From Methylobacterium persicinum (GTDB lineage Bacteria > Pseudomonadota > Alphaproteobacteria > Rhizobiales > Beijerinckiaceae): 64,000 nucleotides of DNA. Location of the stretch: positions 62,001-126,000 of the forward strand of contig NZ_BPQX01000015.1 of the NCBI RefSeq assembly GCF_022179525.1. Direction: 5' to 3'. The translations under genes and the position numbers were made by a program. The notes below the pieces were generated by a model, which searched no databases, was not told the origin of the DNA, and saw only the letters and a program-made list of their open reading frames with translations. This document shows positions 1 to 9,040 of the stretch, piece after piece (the first letter of the stretch is position 1; each line of letters opens with the position of its first letter).

Positions 1-414
1 GCCCTCCGGCTCGACCGTGGGACGGAACGGATCGACGTAGCGCCCGTCATCCCGCAACCACGCCTTCAACTCCGGCTCGAACCGGCAATAGGCCCTGTCG
101 AAGAGCTGCACGAACTGGCGCGTGTAGTAGAGGTTGCCGTATCGGGCGGAAAAGGTCCCGAACTGCCGGGCCGCCGCCTGCGCCTCGGTCATGCCGGGGA
201 GCGGCGGCTCGGTCAGATAGTAGTTGAAGCCCGCACCGCGCACCGCCTCGGCCACCCGCTGCGCGAAACACGAGCCCCCCGTCGCGACCCGATCGCCGGG
301 GGCGATGGTGAAGGCGCCCTTGGGATGAGGATCGACCGCAAAGGGCGGTACGTTCGTCACGACCTTGCGCCAGAATCGCTCGGCCGGTAGACCGGTATAC
401 GGATTTGTCGCCAT
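1..414 (-). CDS. GSCFA-family protein (3' end cut by window edge)
   Basis: The first 138 codons of a longer minus-strand gene run off the left edge. The family-naming motif GSCFA is at residues 47-51, just after a buried beta strand, and an aromatic YGNLYYTRQ stretch is at about 92-100. GSCFA proteins are SGNH-hydrolase-like and are often found near polysaccharide genes; their substrate is unknown. The ATG at 412-414 is chosen because the conserved N-terminal part begins shortly after it. It lies back to back with a WcbI-like gene, and the two 5' ends overlap if the latter uses its TTG. The shared context suggests surface-glycan modification, which is inference. Confidence 0.85.
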   Translation of the reverse strand, partial: MATNPYTGLPAERFWRKVVTNVPPFAVDPHPKGAFTIAPGDRVATGGSCFAQRVAEAVRGAGFNYYLTEPPLPGMTEAQAAARQFGTFSARYGNLYYTRQFVQLFDRAYCRFEPELKAWLRDDGRYVDPFRPTVEPEG

Positions 415-1505
415 CGCCGACCCTTCTCAACGCGGTGGCGGACTACGCCTCCACTGCCTTCCGCTCAAGACCAGCGCGCATCGTGGCCCTGACCGATCTG
501 CCGAGGCGCGCCCGCCAAGCCTTCTCCCTGTCGGCCCCTTCCTGGGCGACAGCGTGGCGGGACAGGTCCCGTCGAGCCCCCCCGCGCACCGGACCCTCCA
601 TCGCCGTCATCGGGAACTGCCAGGCGAGGGTCCTCGCCCAGGCCATGCGGCTGCTCGCGCCTGAGAGCCCCGTCCGGTACCTGTCGATGGGGACGCTGAA
701 GCGTGACCACGGTCATCTTGACGGTCTCGCCCGCCTGCTGCGCGGCCATGATCACGTCTTCAGCCAAGCATTCCCGGCCGGGCTCATCCCGGGCGGCGAC
801 AGCGCGCAGCTTCGGGAAGCAGTGCCGCGCCTGACGCTGGTGCCCTCGATCGTCTTTTCCGCCTTCCATCCCGACATGGTCTACGCGGGCGCTGCCTCCG
901 ACCTCGCGGCTCTCAAGCTCGCGCCCTCCCCCCTCGGGCAGTATCACTCGGCCATCGCCCTCTTCGCCCACAGGCTCGGTCTCGATGCCGGGAAGACGGT
1001 GGCACTCTTCCGAGAGGAGGTGTTCGGCCGCCTCGGCTATCTCGACCACTGGGATCCCGCGGTCCGGGAACTGGCGGCGGCGGCGGCGCAGGTCGGCTTC
1101 CCCCTCGACCGGGAATTGACGCGCTGGGCCCGGCGAGGCGCGTTCATGCACCTCATGAACCACCCGAAGGCCTTCGTGCTTGGCGATATCGCCAAGCGGC
1201 TCCTGCGGGAGGGCGGCCTGAGCCCGGAGCCCGTCGAGGTCGAGGATTACCTCGGCGACGAACTCACGCAGGATGTGGTCTGGCCGATCTATCCGCCCAT
1301 CGCCGAGCAGTTCGGCCTCACCGGATCGTACCTGTTCAAGGCGAGGGCGACGGCGGGTCACTTCCCGGTCCTCTACGACCTCCCGGGTTTCATCGCGGCG
1401 AGCTTCGCGATGTACGACGGCCTGTCGGCGGGGGATCTGCATTGCCCGCGGGTCGAAGCGTGGCTTTCGGCGCCCGACATCGTCGCGATGTTCCGGGCTG
1501 GCTAG
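405..1505 (+). CDS. WcbI-like polysaccharide biosynthesis putative acetyltransferase
   Basis: The protein has 366 residues from a TTG start. The motif IGNCQA is at residues 69-74, after a basic leader of about 65 residues, and is the signature of the WcbI family. WcbI of Burkholderia is a CoA-binding enzyme proposed to acetylate a capsule sugar. No signal peptide or membrane segment is visible, so it should act in the cytoplasm. The start is uncertain: TTG at 405 overlaps the divergent GSCFA gene by about 10 nt, and a GTG at 435 is the next choice. Neither has a good ribosome-binding site. Pairing with a GSCFA gene supports a role in modifying an exported glycan, but no glycosyltransferase is in view. 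Confidence 0.8.
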   Translation: MSPSPTLLNAVADYASTAFRSRPARIVALTDLPRRARQAFSLSAPSWATAWRDRSRRAPPRTGPSIAVIGNCQARVLAQAMRLLAPESPVRYLSMGTLKRDHGHLDGLARLLRGHDHVFSQAFPAGLIPGGDSAQLREAVPRLTLVPSIVFSAFHPDMVYAGAASDLAALKLAPSPLGQYHSAIALFAHRLGLDAGKTVALFREEVFGRLGYLDHWDPAVRELAAAAAQVGFPLDRELTRWARRGAFMHLMNHPKAFVLGDIAKRLLREGGLSPEPVEVEDYLGDELTQDVVWPIYPPIAEQFGLTGSYLFKARATAGHFPVLYDLPGFIAASFAMYDGLSAGDLHCPRVEAWLSAPDIVAMFRAG

Positions 1506-1530
1506 GGCCGAACCGAAGCCGGGCAGACGG

Positions 1531-1926
1531 TCAGCCCACGGCGTGCAGCGGCATCGCGCCGAGGCCGGCAACGACCGATTGCACCATCGCATCGACCTCG
1601 CGGACCTGGAACGGCTTGCGCAGGAACAGGCCGCCGGGAACCCCGCTGCGTCGCATGGACATCTCGGTCGAGGTGTAGACCACCGGCCGATCAGCATGGA
1701 TGGCCCGGAACGCCTCGGCCACCGTCCATCCGTCGATCAGGCCCGGCAGGTGGATGTCGGTGAACAGCCAGTCGATCTCGGCGCCCCGAGCCCGCAGAAG
1801 CGTGAGGGCGGCCTCGCCGCTCGAAGCCTCCAGGACCCGGACGCCCCGGGTCTCGCACAGGCTCGCGATGATCTCGAGCAGAAGATAGCTGTCCTCGACG
1901 ATCAGGACGCTTTTGGCGCGGGGCAT
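1531..1926 (-). CDS. Single-domain response regulator (REC only)
   Basis: The protein has 131 residues and consists of one receiver domain with no output domain. The acidic pocket is E11-D12, the phospho-acceptor is D57 in LFTDIHLPG, the switch Thr/Ser is at 85-87 in VVYTST, and the conserved Lys-Pro is K104-P105. All residues needed for phosphorylation are present. Such stand-alone receivers act through protein contacts, for example in phosphorelays or on motors. No histidine kinase gene is adjacent. A TTAA-N7-TTAA site lies 47 nt upstream of its start, which makes CtrA control plausible. The partner is unknown. Confidence 0.92.
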   Translation of the reverse strand: MPRAKSVLIVEDSYLLLEIIASLCETRGVRVLEASSGEAALTLLRARGAEIDWLFTDIHLPGLIDGWTVAEAFRAIHADRPVVYTSTEMSMRRSGVPGGLFLRKPFQVREVDAMVQSVVAGLGAMPLHAVG

Positions 1927-1972
1927 GGCGGGCGACCTGGTGAACGCGAAGGCTCAGACTTGGCCGGGGGTA

Positions 1973-1987
1973 TTAACAACCTGTTAA
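1973..1987. promoter_or_regulatory. CtrA-like site TTAA-N7-TTAA
   Basis: The 15-nt sequence is TTAA, seven bases, TTAA. It is also an inverted repeat (TTAACA, three bases, TGTTAA). TTAA-N7-TTAA is the established recognition arrangement of the cell-cycle regulator CtrA in Alphaproteobacteria. It is 47 nt upstream of the response-regulator start codon, a good position for promoter control. Binding is inferred from sequence only. Confidence 0.5.
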
Positions 1988-2186
1988 GCACGATTACGAT
2001 GCTTGGAGACTTCCTGCCGGCGTGTTGCCGAACTGCCACCGCTGCCGCGAAATCATTAGCACCGTGCTCGTCCGCCGTGCCCGAGCCTCATTCGGGGCGC
2101 CTGAGCGGGAATGGGTGCGGCGGCGCACCCGGCGACGGGACCGGACGGTCGAAGGCCCCGTCCGGCGTGCCGCGCTGAACCCCCGC

Positions 2187-2194
2187 TTAACCAT
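2187..2194 (+). promoter_or_regulatory. TTAACCAT octamer (possible CtrA half site)
   Basis: TTAACCAT matches the half-site form of the CtrA motif and is about 95 nt upstream of the pal start. A second TTAA follows, but 11 nt later instead of 7, so this is not a full site. Confidence 0.3.
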
Positions 2195-2286
2195 CGCAAG
2201 CTTAATGGGACGCAGGCAAACGGCCGCGATCCAGCCTCGAAGACCCAAGCCGGCCTTCGGCACCGCGCGAGGAGTTTTTGTACACG

Positions 2287-2793
2287 ATGTCCGCGATCCT
2301 TACCCGGCGCCTGCGCGCCGCCGCCCTCGGTCTCTCGGTCTGCGCCGCCCTCGGCCTCGGCGCCTGCAGCAAGGACAGCGACCTTGCCGACGCCTCGGCC
2401 TTCGGGGCCGGTGCCGCGACGCCGGGCAGCGCCCAGGACTTCGTGGTCAACGTCGGCGACCGGGTGTTCTTCGAATCGGATTCCACCGATCTGACGCCCA
2501 CCGCCACGGCCACCCTCGACAAGCAGGCGGCATGGCTCCAGCGCTATCCGCGCTACACGTTCATCGTGGAAGGCCATGCCGACGAGCGCGGCACCCGCGA
2601 GTACAACTTCTCCCTCGGCGCCCGCCGCGCCCAGTCGGTGTTCGACTACCTCACGACCCGCGGCGTCGCCGCCGGGCGGATGCGGACCGTCTCCTATGGC
2701 AAGGAGCGCCCCGTGGCGGTGTGCAACGACATCTCCTGCTGGTCGCAGAATCGCCGGGCGGTGATCGTCCTCGACAAGGGCGCGGGGGCCTGA
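2287..2793 (+). CDS. pal: Peptidoglycan-associated lipoprotein Pal
   Basis: The protein has 168 residues. A basic, hydrophobic signal ends in the lipobox LGAC with the lipidated Cys at 27. An OmpA-type peptidoglycan-binding domain covers roughly 50-165, including VEGHADERGTREYN and the NRRAV strand. It anchors the outer membrane to peptidoglycan and works with Tol in envelope constriction. ATG 2287 is preferred over TTG 2278, since GAGGAG at 2269-2274 is only 3 nt from the TTG but 12 nt from the ATG. cpoB follows after 82 nt. tolQ, tolR, tolA and tolB, which usually precede pal, are not in the visible upstream region. Confidence 0.95.
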   Translation: MSAILTRRLRAAALGLSVCAALGLGACSKDSDLADASAFGAGAATPGSAQDFVVNVGDRVFFESDSTDLTPTATATLDKQAAWLQRYPRYTFIVEGHADERGTREYNFSLGARRAQSVFDYLTTRGVAAGRMRTVSYGKERPVAVCNDISCWSQNRRAVIVLDKGAGA

Positions 2794-2875
2794 TCGACCG
2801 GTCCGGCCGTCTTTTTGCCGCGGACGGGGGGTTCTGATACGGCGCTCCCCGCCCGCAGACCGCAAGTCGAGCACC

Positions 2876-3874
2876 ATGCAGCCCCGCCTTCTCAGACGAC
2901 TTCTCGCCGCATCCATGATCCTGCCGGCCCTGTTCGGGCCCGCGGCGGCACAGGAGGATGCCTCCGACATGGTCGTCAGGCTGGGCCGGCTTGAAAGCCA
3001 GTCCCGGACGATGTCGGGGCAAATCGAAACGCTCCAGTACGAGAATCGCCAGCTCAAGGAGCAGCTGCGCAAGTTCCAGGAGGACGTCGAGTTCCGCCTG
3101 AACGAGGCAAAGGGGGGCGGCAAGCCGGCCCGCGGCGCGTCGCCTGCACCCGCCGTATCCCCCGCCCCGGCAGCGCCGGGCTCGATCAATGGCGGCAATC
3201 CCGGCTTCAACCCGGCGCCGTTTCGTCCGCAAAAGCGCGGGGACGCCTTCGACCCCTCAGACAACCCCGATGCGCCCGGCGCACCCATGCGCCTCGGCGC
3301 CGCCGAACCCTCGGCCCCCCTGCCGCAGAGGGAGACCGCCGAGGCGGCTCCCCTCCCCCGGGCGGCGATCGATGACAATGCCGACGGCGGTTACGACGAC
3401 CCCGTGGATCTGAACCCTCCCCGGCGCACCGAGGCGATCCCCACGGCACCGCGTCCGAGCGAGAGCGTGGCATCCACCGGCACGCCGAATGCGGCGGCCG
3501 ATTACGACGCCGCCGTCGAGCTGATCCAGTCCCGCCAGTACGAGCAGGCGGAGATGAGCCTGCGCCAGTTCCTTCAATCGCACCCCCGGGACGGGCGCGT
3601 GCCCGGCGCGACCTATTGGCTCGGCGAAAGCTACCTTGCCCGGGGTCGCACCCGCGAGGCGGCCGAGCAGTTCCTGAAGGTGTCCACGGATTACGCCCGC
3701 TCGCCCCAGGCGCCGGAAGCGATGCTCAAGCTCAGCGTGTCCCTGAACGCCCTGGGCGCCAAGGAGCAGGCCTGCGCCACCCTGGCGGAGCTCGAGCGCA
3801 AATTCCCGAACGCCGGGACTGGCGTGCGCCAGAGCGTGACCCGGGAACAGAAGCGGGCCCGCTGCGCGGCGTGA
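2876..3874 (+). CDS. cpoB: Tol-Pal system protein CpoB (YbgF)
   Basis: The protein has 332 residues. A signal peptide at 1-25 is followed by a coiled coil at about 35-85 (the trimerisation segment in YbgF). A long Pro/Ala-rich low-complexity linker runs to about 205, and TPR-like repeats fill about 208-325 (DYDAAVELIQ, GATYWLGESYLARG, PEAMLKLSVSL). CpoB links peptidoglycan synthesis to outer-membrane constriction in the periplasm. The linker is longer than in E. coli (total 263 aa there). The last codons overlap the tilS start as GTGA, so tilS is probably translationally coupled. Confidence 0.93.
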   Translation: MQPRLLRRLLAASMILPALFGPAAAQEDASDMVVRLGRLESQSRTMSGQIETLQYENRQLKEQLRKFQEDVEFRLNEAKGGGKPARGASPAPAVSPAPAAPGSINGGNPGFNPAPFRPQKRGDAFDPSDNPDAPGAPMRLGAAEPSAPLPQRETAEAAPLPRAAIDDNADGGYDDPVDLNPPRRTEAIPTAPRPSESVASTGTPNAAADYDAAVELIQSRQYEQAEMSLRQFLQSHPRDGRVPGATYWLGESYLARGRTREAAEQFLKVSTDYARSPQAPEAMLKLSVSLNALGAKEQACATLAELERKFPNAGTGVRQSVTREQKRARCAA

Positions 3875-4935
3875 CCGGGCCGGATGATCCGGTCCTCGAT
3901 GCCCTGCGCCCCTGGCTGCGTCCGGGTCGAGGGAACGTGATTCTGCTGGCCGTCTCCGGGGGCCCGGATTCCACTGCCCTGATGCACGCGGCGGCCGTGC
4001 TCCGGTCGGAGACGCCCCTCGCCGTCGCCACCATCGATCATCGTCTGCGCCTGGAGGCGGCCGCCGAAGCCGACGCCGTCGGGCGGGCCGCCGCGTCCCT
4101 CGGCTTACCCCATGCGATCCTGCCCTGGGTGGGGGAGAAGCCCCACACGGGCCTTCAGGACGCCGCCCGTGCCGCCCGTTACCGGTTGCTCGCGGCCCAT
4201 GCCGCTTCCCTCGGGGCCGAACTGATCCTCACCGCCCATACCCGCGACGATCAGGCCGAGACCGTCCTGATGCGGCTCGCTGCGGGAAGCGCCCTCGCCG
4301 GTCTCGCCGGCATGCGCCCCGAGCGTCGCCTGGGGCCGGGCCTGAGCCTCGGACGTCCCTTCCTTGGCCTCGACAAAGCGATACTCGTGCATTGGTGCGA
4401 GGCGCGGGGGATCCCTTTTGTGCGCGATCCTTCAAACACGGACCCACGCTACTCCCGGGCGCGGCTTAGGGCTGCGGCGGAGATCCTGGCCGCGGAGGGT
4501 CTCACCAACGCAAGGCTGGCGCGTCTGGCCGAGCGCGCGGCACGGGACGAGGCTGCCCTCATACAAGCGGCGGAAGACGCCCTCACTGCCATGGCCGTAT
4601 TGGGCGACGACGGGGCGGTCCGCCTCGATGGGCTGGCGCTATGCGCCCTCCCGGATGCGGTCGCCCTGCGTTGCGTCGATCTGACCATCCGTCGGGCCGG
4701 GGGAGCGGGGCATCGCCTCGAACGGCTCGAGCGCCTCGTCCTCACCGGGCTGCTTCCGGCGTTGCGCGCGGGCCTGCCGGTGCGACGAACCCTCGCGGGT
4801 CTGATCGTCTCGACGGATGCCCGGGGGCGGATCACCTTGCGGACGGCCCCTCCGCGGAAGAATGCCGGGCCTGCGGCACCCGCGACCGACTTACTTGGCA
4901 ACGCAGACCCCCCCGCCTACATTGGCGATGCGTGA
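3871..4935 (+). CDS. tilS: tRNA(Ile)-lysidine synthetase TilS
   Basis: The protein has 354 residues. The PP-loop ATP-pyrophosphatase motif SGGPDS is at 29-34, and TAHTRDDQAETVLMR follows, typical of TilS. The enzyme attaches lysine to C34 of the AUA-reading tRNA-Ile, which is essential for decoding. The GTG at 3871 is chosen because it overlaps the cpoB stop (GTGA). An upstream extension in this frame would only read cpoB out of phase. The C-terminal half is shorter than in E. coli TilS (432 aa), a common state in Alphaproteobacteria. ftsH follows after 64 nt. Confidence 0.93.
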   Translation: MTGPDDPVLDALRPWLRPGRGNVILLAVSGGPDSTALMHAAAVLRSETPLAVATIDHRLRLEAAAEADAVGRAAASLGLPHAILPWVGEKPHTGLQDAARAARYRLLAAHAASLGAELILTAHTRDDQAETVLMRLAAGSALAGLAGMRPERRLGPGLSLGRPFLGLDKAILVHWCEARGIPFVRDPSNTDPRYSRARLRAAAEILAAEGLTNARLARLAERAARDEAALIQAAEDALTAMAVLGDDGAVRLDGLALCALPDAVALRCVDLTIRRAGGAGHRLERLERLVLTGLLPALRAGLPVRRTLAGLIVSTDARGRITLRTAPPRKNAGPAAPATDLLGNADPPAYIGDA

Positions 4936-4999
4936 TCGGACGGGCCGGCGCTGCTGCGCGAGGGCTATCTGGGGGACCGCGCGCGCCAAGGATTGATCG

Positions 5000-6922
5000 A
5001 TGAACCCGAATTTCCGCAATTTCGCCTTGTGGGTCGTCATCTTCCTGCTTGTGCTGGCCCTCGTCACGCTGTTCCAGAATCCGGGGCATCGCGGCGGCGG
5101 CAGCGAGATCGCCTACAGCCAGCTGCTGAACGACGCCGATGCCGGCAAGATCCAGTCGGTGGTGATCTCCGGGCAGGATGTGTCGGGCACCTATGTCGGT
5201 GGCGGCAACTTCACCAGTTACGCGCCGAACGACCCGAACCTCGTCACCAAGCTGCAGGGCAAGGGCGTGCAGATCACCGCGCGCCCGCCGTCCGACAACA
5301 CGCCCTGGTTCATCCAGCTCCTCGTGAGCTGGCTGCCGATCCTCGTGTTCATCGGCGCCTGGATCTTCCTGTCGCGCCAGATGCAGTCCGGTGCCGGACG
5401 GGCCATGGGCTTCGGCAAGTCGAAGGCCAAGCTCCTGAACGAGGCGCATGGGCGCGTCTCCTTCGATGACGTCGCCGGCGTCGAGGAGGCCAAGGAGGAT
5501 CTGCAAGAAATCGTGGAGTTCCTCCGCGACCCGCAGAAGTTCCAACGCCTCGGTGGCCGCATCCCGCGCGGTGTGCTCCTCGTGGGTCCGCCCGGCACGG
5601 GTAAGACGCTCATTGCCCGCGCGGTCGCGGGTGAGGCGAACGTGCCGTTCTTCACCATCTCGGGCTCCGACTTCGTGGAGATGTTCGTGGGCGTCGGCGC
5701 CAGCCGCGTGCGCGACATGTTCGAGCAGGCCAAGAAGAACGCCCCCTGCATCATCTTCATCGATGAGATCGACGCGGTCGGCCGGCATCGCGGCGCCGGC
5801 CTAGGTGGCGGCAACGACGAGCGCGAGCAGACCCTGAACCAGCTCCTCGTGGAAATGGACGGGTTCGAGGCGAACGAGGGCGTGATCATCATCGCGGCCA
5901 CCAACCGCCCCGATGTCCTCGATCCCGCACTGCTGCGTCCCGGCCGGTTCGACCGTCAGATCATGGTGCCGAACCCGGACGTTACCGGTCGCGAGCGCAT
6001 CCTGCGCGTGCACGTCCGCAAGGTGCCGCTGGCGCCGGACGTCGACCTCAAGACCATCGCCCGCGGCACGCCCGGCTTCTCGGGCGCTGACCTGATGAAC
6101 CTCGTCAACGAATCGGCCCTGCTCGCCGCCCGCCGCGGCAAGCGGATCGTGACGATGCACGAGTTCGAGGACGCCAAGGACAAGGTGATGATGGGTGCCG
6201 AGCGGCGCACCCTGGTCATGACCGAGGACGAGAAGCGGCTGACCGCCTACCACGAGGGCGGCCACGCCATCGTCGCCCTCAACGTGCCGGCGACCGACCC
6301 TGTGCACAAGGCCACGATCATTCCCCGTGGACGGGCACTGGGCATGGTCATGCAGCTGCCCGAGCGCGACAAGCTGTCGATGTCGTTCGAGCAGATGACT
6401 TCCCGTCTGGCGATCATGATGGGTGGTCGTATCGCCGAGGAGATGACCTTTGGCCCTGAGAAGGTGACGTCCGGCGCCCAGTCGGACATCGAGCAGGCGA
6501 CGCGCCTCGCCAAGATGATGGTGACTCGCTGGGGCTTCTCGCCCGAGCTCGGCACCGTCGCCTACGGCGACAACAACGACGAGGTCTTCCTCGGCATGTC
6601 GATGGGCCGCCAGCAATCGGTCTCGGAGGCCACTGCCCGGAAGATCGACGCAGAGGTCCGCCGCCTCGTGGAGGCAGGCCTCGAGGAAGCCCGGCGCATC
6701 CTCTCCGAGCGCAAGGACGACCTCGAAGCCCTGGCCCAGGGTCTGCTCGAGTACGAAACCCTGTCGGGTGAGGAGATCCGCAACCTCATCAAGGGCCATC
6801 CGCCAGTCCGCGACGGCGGCGATACGCCCTCGACGCCAGCCCGCCCCTCCTCGGTTCCCTCCGCCGGCCGCGGCCGTCCGAAGGAGAGCGACGGCGGCCT
6901 GGAACCTCAGCCGCAGGCCTGA
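5000..6922 (+). CDS. ftsH: ATP-dependent zinc metalloprotease FtsH
   Basis: The protein has 640 residues. Two membrane segments (about 8-26 and 104-124) bracket a periplasmic domain. The AAA+ domain carries Walker A GPPGTGKT at 196-203, Walker B IIFIDEID at 251-258 and the second region of homology [10 protein letters not shown] at 310-319. The zinc site HEGGH is at 418-422. FtsH degrades membrane and short-lived cytosolic proteins from the inner membrane. The C-terminal 40 residues are Pro/Ser/Gly-rich and probably disordered. A strong terminator follows the stop. Confidence 0.98.
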   Translation: MNPNFRNFALWVVIFLLVLALVTLFQNPGHRGGGSEIAYSQLLNDADAGKIQSVVISGQDVSGTYVGGGNFTSYAPNDPNLVTKLQGKGVQITARPPSDNTPWFIQLLVSWLPILVFIGAWIFLSRQMQSGAGRAMGFGKSKAKLLNEAHGRVSFDDVAGVEEAKEDLQEIVEFLRDPQKFQRLGGRIPRGVLLVGPPGTGKTLIARAVAGEANVPFFTISGSDFVEMFVGVGASRVRDMFEQAKKNAPCIIFIDEIDAVGRHRGAGLGGGNDEREQTLNQLLVEMDGFEANEGVIIIAATNRPDVLDPALLRPGRFDRQIMVPNPDVTGRERILRVHVRKVPLAPDVDLKTIARGTPGFSGADLMNLVNESALLAARRGKRIVTMHEFEDAKDKVMMGAERRTLVMTEDEKRLTAYHEGGHAIVALNVPATDPVHKATIIPRGRALGMVMQLPERDKLSMSFEQMTSRLAIMMGGRIAEEMTFGPEKVTSGAQSDIEQATRLAKMMVTRWGFSPELGTVAYGDNNDEVFLGMSMGRQQSVSEATARKIDAEVRRLVEAGLEEARRILSERKDDLEALAQGLLEYETLSGEEIRNLIKGHPPVRDGGDTPSTPARPSSVPSAGRGRPKESDGGLEPQPQA

Positions 6923-6949
6923 GTGAGGCAACAGGGTTCAAACGAGATG

Positions 6950-6980
6950 GGGGGCGCCGAGAGGCGCCCCCTCTTCGTTT
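6950..6980 (+). terminator. Rho-independent terminator after ftsH
   Basis: A perfect 9-bp G/C stem (6950-6958 with 6963-6971) around a GAGA tetraloop is followed by the T-rich run TCTTCGTTT. It lies 27 nt after the ftsH stop and separates ftsH from glmM transcription. Confidence 0.8.
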
Positions 6981-6998
6981 GCTCGACGCGCCATACCC

Positions 6999-7092
6999 CG
7001 TCATTGCGAGCGCAGCGAAGCAATCCAGGGATCCGCCTCGTGCTGAAGCGTCCCGCGTCCCCGGGTTGATTCGCTGCGCTCGCAAAGACGGT
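6999..7092. repeat. Dispersed palindromic repeat, copy 1
   Basis: The left arm CGTCATTGCGAGCGCAGCG, continuing into AAGCAATCCAGGG, is mirrored by a right arm ending GCTGCGCTCGCAAAGACGG. The centre is variable. The copy lies between ftsH and glmM. The same arms recur in six other intergenic places in this window. Confidence 0.85.
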
Positions 7093-7188
7093 GGCGGAGC
7101 CCGCCCGACCGCGACCGGGCTCTCGGCCGGTGGGCAAAATCTGTTATTGTCGTGGGAATGCGCCCGGTACGGCGCGGGAGATGCGACG

Positions 7189-8529
7189 TTGCGCAAGTAT
7201 TTCGGGACCGATGGCATTCGCGGCCGGGCGAACGGAATCATCACGCCGGAACTCGCCCTGAAGGTCGGGCAGGCGGCGGGGCTTGTGTTCCAGCGTGGCG
7301 ATCATCGTCACCGGGTGGTGATCGGCAAGGATACACGCCTCTCGGGCTACATGATCGAGACCGCCCTCGTGGCGGGCTTCACATCGGTCGGCATGGACGT
7401 GCTGCTCCTCGGCCCCGTCCCGACCCCGGCGGTCGCCATGCTCACCCGCTCGATGCGCGCCGATATCGGCGTGATGATCTCCGCTTCTCACAATCCGTTC
7501 GAGGACAACGGCATCAAGTTGTTCGGGCCCGACGGCTTCAAGCTGAACGACGAGGTCGAGCGCGAGATCGAGGCGCTGATCGACGCCGAACTGCATAAAC
7601 GGCTCGCGGCATCCTCCGACCTCGGCCGGGCGAAGCGCATCGAATCGGTCCATGCCCGGTATATCGAGTTCGCCAAGCGGACCCTGCCGCGCTCCGTCAC
7701 CCTGGAAGGTCTGCGCGTGGTGGTCGATTGCGCCAACGGCGCGGCCTACCGGGTCGCGCCGGAAACGCTCTGGGAACTCGGCGCGGACGTCATCAGCATC
7801 GGCGTCGAGCCGGACGGGTTCAACATCAACAAGGCCGTCGGCTCCACCGCGCCGACTGCGCTGGTCGAAATGGTCCGTGAGCGTCGGGCCGACATCGGCA
7901 TCGCGCTCGATGGCGATGCCGACCGGGTGCTGATCGTGGACGAGAAGGGCCATGTGGTCGATGGCGACCAGCTGATGGCCGTCGTCGCCCGCTCTTGGAA
8001 GGAGGACGAGCGCCTCACCCAGCCGGGCATCGTCGCCACGATCATGTCGAATCTCGGCCTCGAGCGCTTCCTCGGCGGTCTCGGCCTCGGACTGGCCCGC
8101 ACGGCGGTGGGTGACCGGTACGTGCTCGAGCATATGCGCGAGCACGGCTACAATCTCGGCGGTGAGCAATCCGGCCACATCATCATGTCGGACTACACGA
8201 CCACCGGCGACGGGCTCGTGGCGGCCCTGCAGATCCTGAGCGTCGTCCAGCGCAGCGGGAAGCCGGTGAGCGAGGTCTGCCACTGCTTCGATCCGCTGCC
8301 GCAGATCCTCAAGAATGTCCGCTACCGCTCCGGCGAGCCCCTCCGGCATGATGCGGTGGTGACGGTGATCGAGCAGGCCCGAGGCCGTCTCGGGCAGTCC
8401 GGTCGCCTCGTCATCCGGCCCTCCGGGACAGAGCCGGTGATCCGCGTCATGGCGGAGGGCGATGACCGCAACCTCGTGGCCGAGGTCGTCGACGAGGTGG
8501 TCGAGGCCGTGTCCAAGGCCGCTGCCTAA
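7189..8529 (+). CDS. glmM: Phosphoglucosamine mutase GlmM
   Basis: The protein has 446 residues. It opens with [11 protein letters not shown], carries the phospho-serine loop [12 protein letters not shown] with the active Ser at about 100, and has a metal-binding DGDADR loop near 240. It converts glucosamine-6-phosphate to glucosamine-1-phosphate for UDP-GlcNAc, peptidoglycan and LPS synthesis. The start is TTG 7189, preceded by GGGAG with 8-nt spacing and lying exactly where the family begins. Longer readings would translate the upstream repeat and are rejected. Confidence 0.96.
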   Translation: MRKYFGTDGIRGRANGIITPELALKVGQAAGLVFQRGDHRHRVVIGKDTRLSGYMIETALVAGFTSVGMDVLLLGPVPTPAVAMLTRSMRADIGVMISASHNPFEDNGIKLFGPDGFKLNDEVEREIEALIDAELHKRLAASSDLGRAKRIESVHARYIEFAKRTLPRSVTLEGLRVVVDCANGAAYRVAPETLWELGADVISIGVEPDGFNINKAVGSTAPTALVEMVRERRADIGIALDGDADRVLIVDEKGHVVDGDQLMAVVARSWKEDERLTQPGIVATIMSNLGLERFLGGLGLGLARTAVGDRYVLEHMREHGYNLGGEQSGHIIMSDYTTTGDGLVAALQILSVVQRSGKPVSEVCHCFDPLPQILKNVRYRSGEPLRHDAVVTVIEQARGRLGQSGRLVIRPSGTEPVIRVMAEGDDRNLVAEVVDEVVEAVSKAAA

Positions 8530-8544
8530 GAACGGGCGCGGCTC

Positions 8545-8880
8545 TCACCCCTCGTACTGCGCCACGAGGTCGGTCGGCGCGGTGATGCGCCACGCGGCGA
8601 GCAGGGCCTCGCGGAGAGTGTCCTCCTCACACTCGATGAGGTCGAGGTTCGTCCAGCCCCTTCGCCCCCAGGCGCCGTCGAGGGGTTGAAAGAGATCCGG
8701 CTCGTCCTCGCAGAAAGCCGCTTGCGCCTCGGGCGTCAGGCGGAGGACCACGCGGTCTTCGTCGATCCAGAACGTGGCAAGCACCCGGCCGCCAACGCGG
8801 AAGTCCGGATTACCGCGATGGACCCCTTCGCTGACGCCGGGCAGGAGGCGCGCGAGGCCGCGGAGATCTTCGCCGGTCAT
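8545..8880 (-). CDS. MmcQ/YjbR family protein
   Basis: The protein has 111 residues and a single YjbR-type (CyaY-like fold) domain. Visible family features are the early LPGVSEG segment, GNPDFRVGGRVLATFW, and the closing WRITAPTDLVAQYEG. The function of the family is not established, though a DNA-binding-like fold has been proposed. It converges on glmM with only 15 nt between the stops. There is no signal peptide. Confidence 0.85.
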   Translation of the reverse strand: MTGEDLRGLARLLPGVSEGVHRGNPDFRVGGRVLATFWIDEDRVVLRLTPEAQAAFCEDEPDLFQPLDGAWGRRGWTNLDLIECEEDTLREALLAAWRITAPTDLVAQYEG

Positions 8881-9040
8881 CGCCCTCCCCTTTTTCGCGG
8901 GTGCAGCCGCCGTCCCGGCGCCATCTTCTGCCGGTCGCGGAAAGCCGCGCGACTTCCTTTACGAGGTGGCAACATTTCGCTGGGGTCTCCAGGCTTTCCA
9001 CCAATGCTCGCCATAGTCGAAATCTCTGGCAAGGATAAAA

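Larger units (their letters stand above)
1927..2286. other. Intergenic region between the response regulator and pal
   Basis: About 360 nt between divergent genes. It is visibly richer in A/T patches than its surroundings, contains the CtrA-like motifs listed separately, and should carry promoters for both flanking genes. I see no credible gene in it: open frames here have no ribosome-binding site and read out of phase into pal. Confidence 0.6.

Noticed and set aside
47-430. 127-codon minus-strand frame rich in Arg/Gly
   Set aside because: It is out of phase with the GSCFA frame, which carries the family motif; composition is that of random high-G+C reading.
465-1697. 410-codon frame antisense to the WcbI-like gene
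   Set aside because: Shadow of a real gene: no motif, no ribosome-binding site, biased Arg/Glu/Gly composition.
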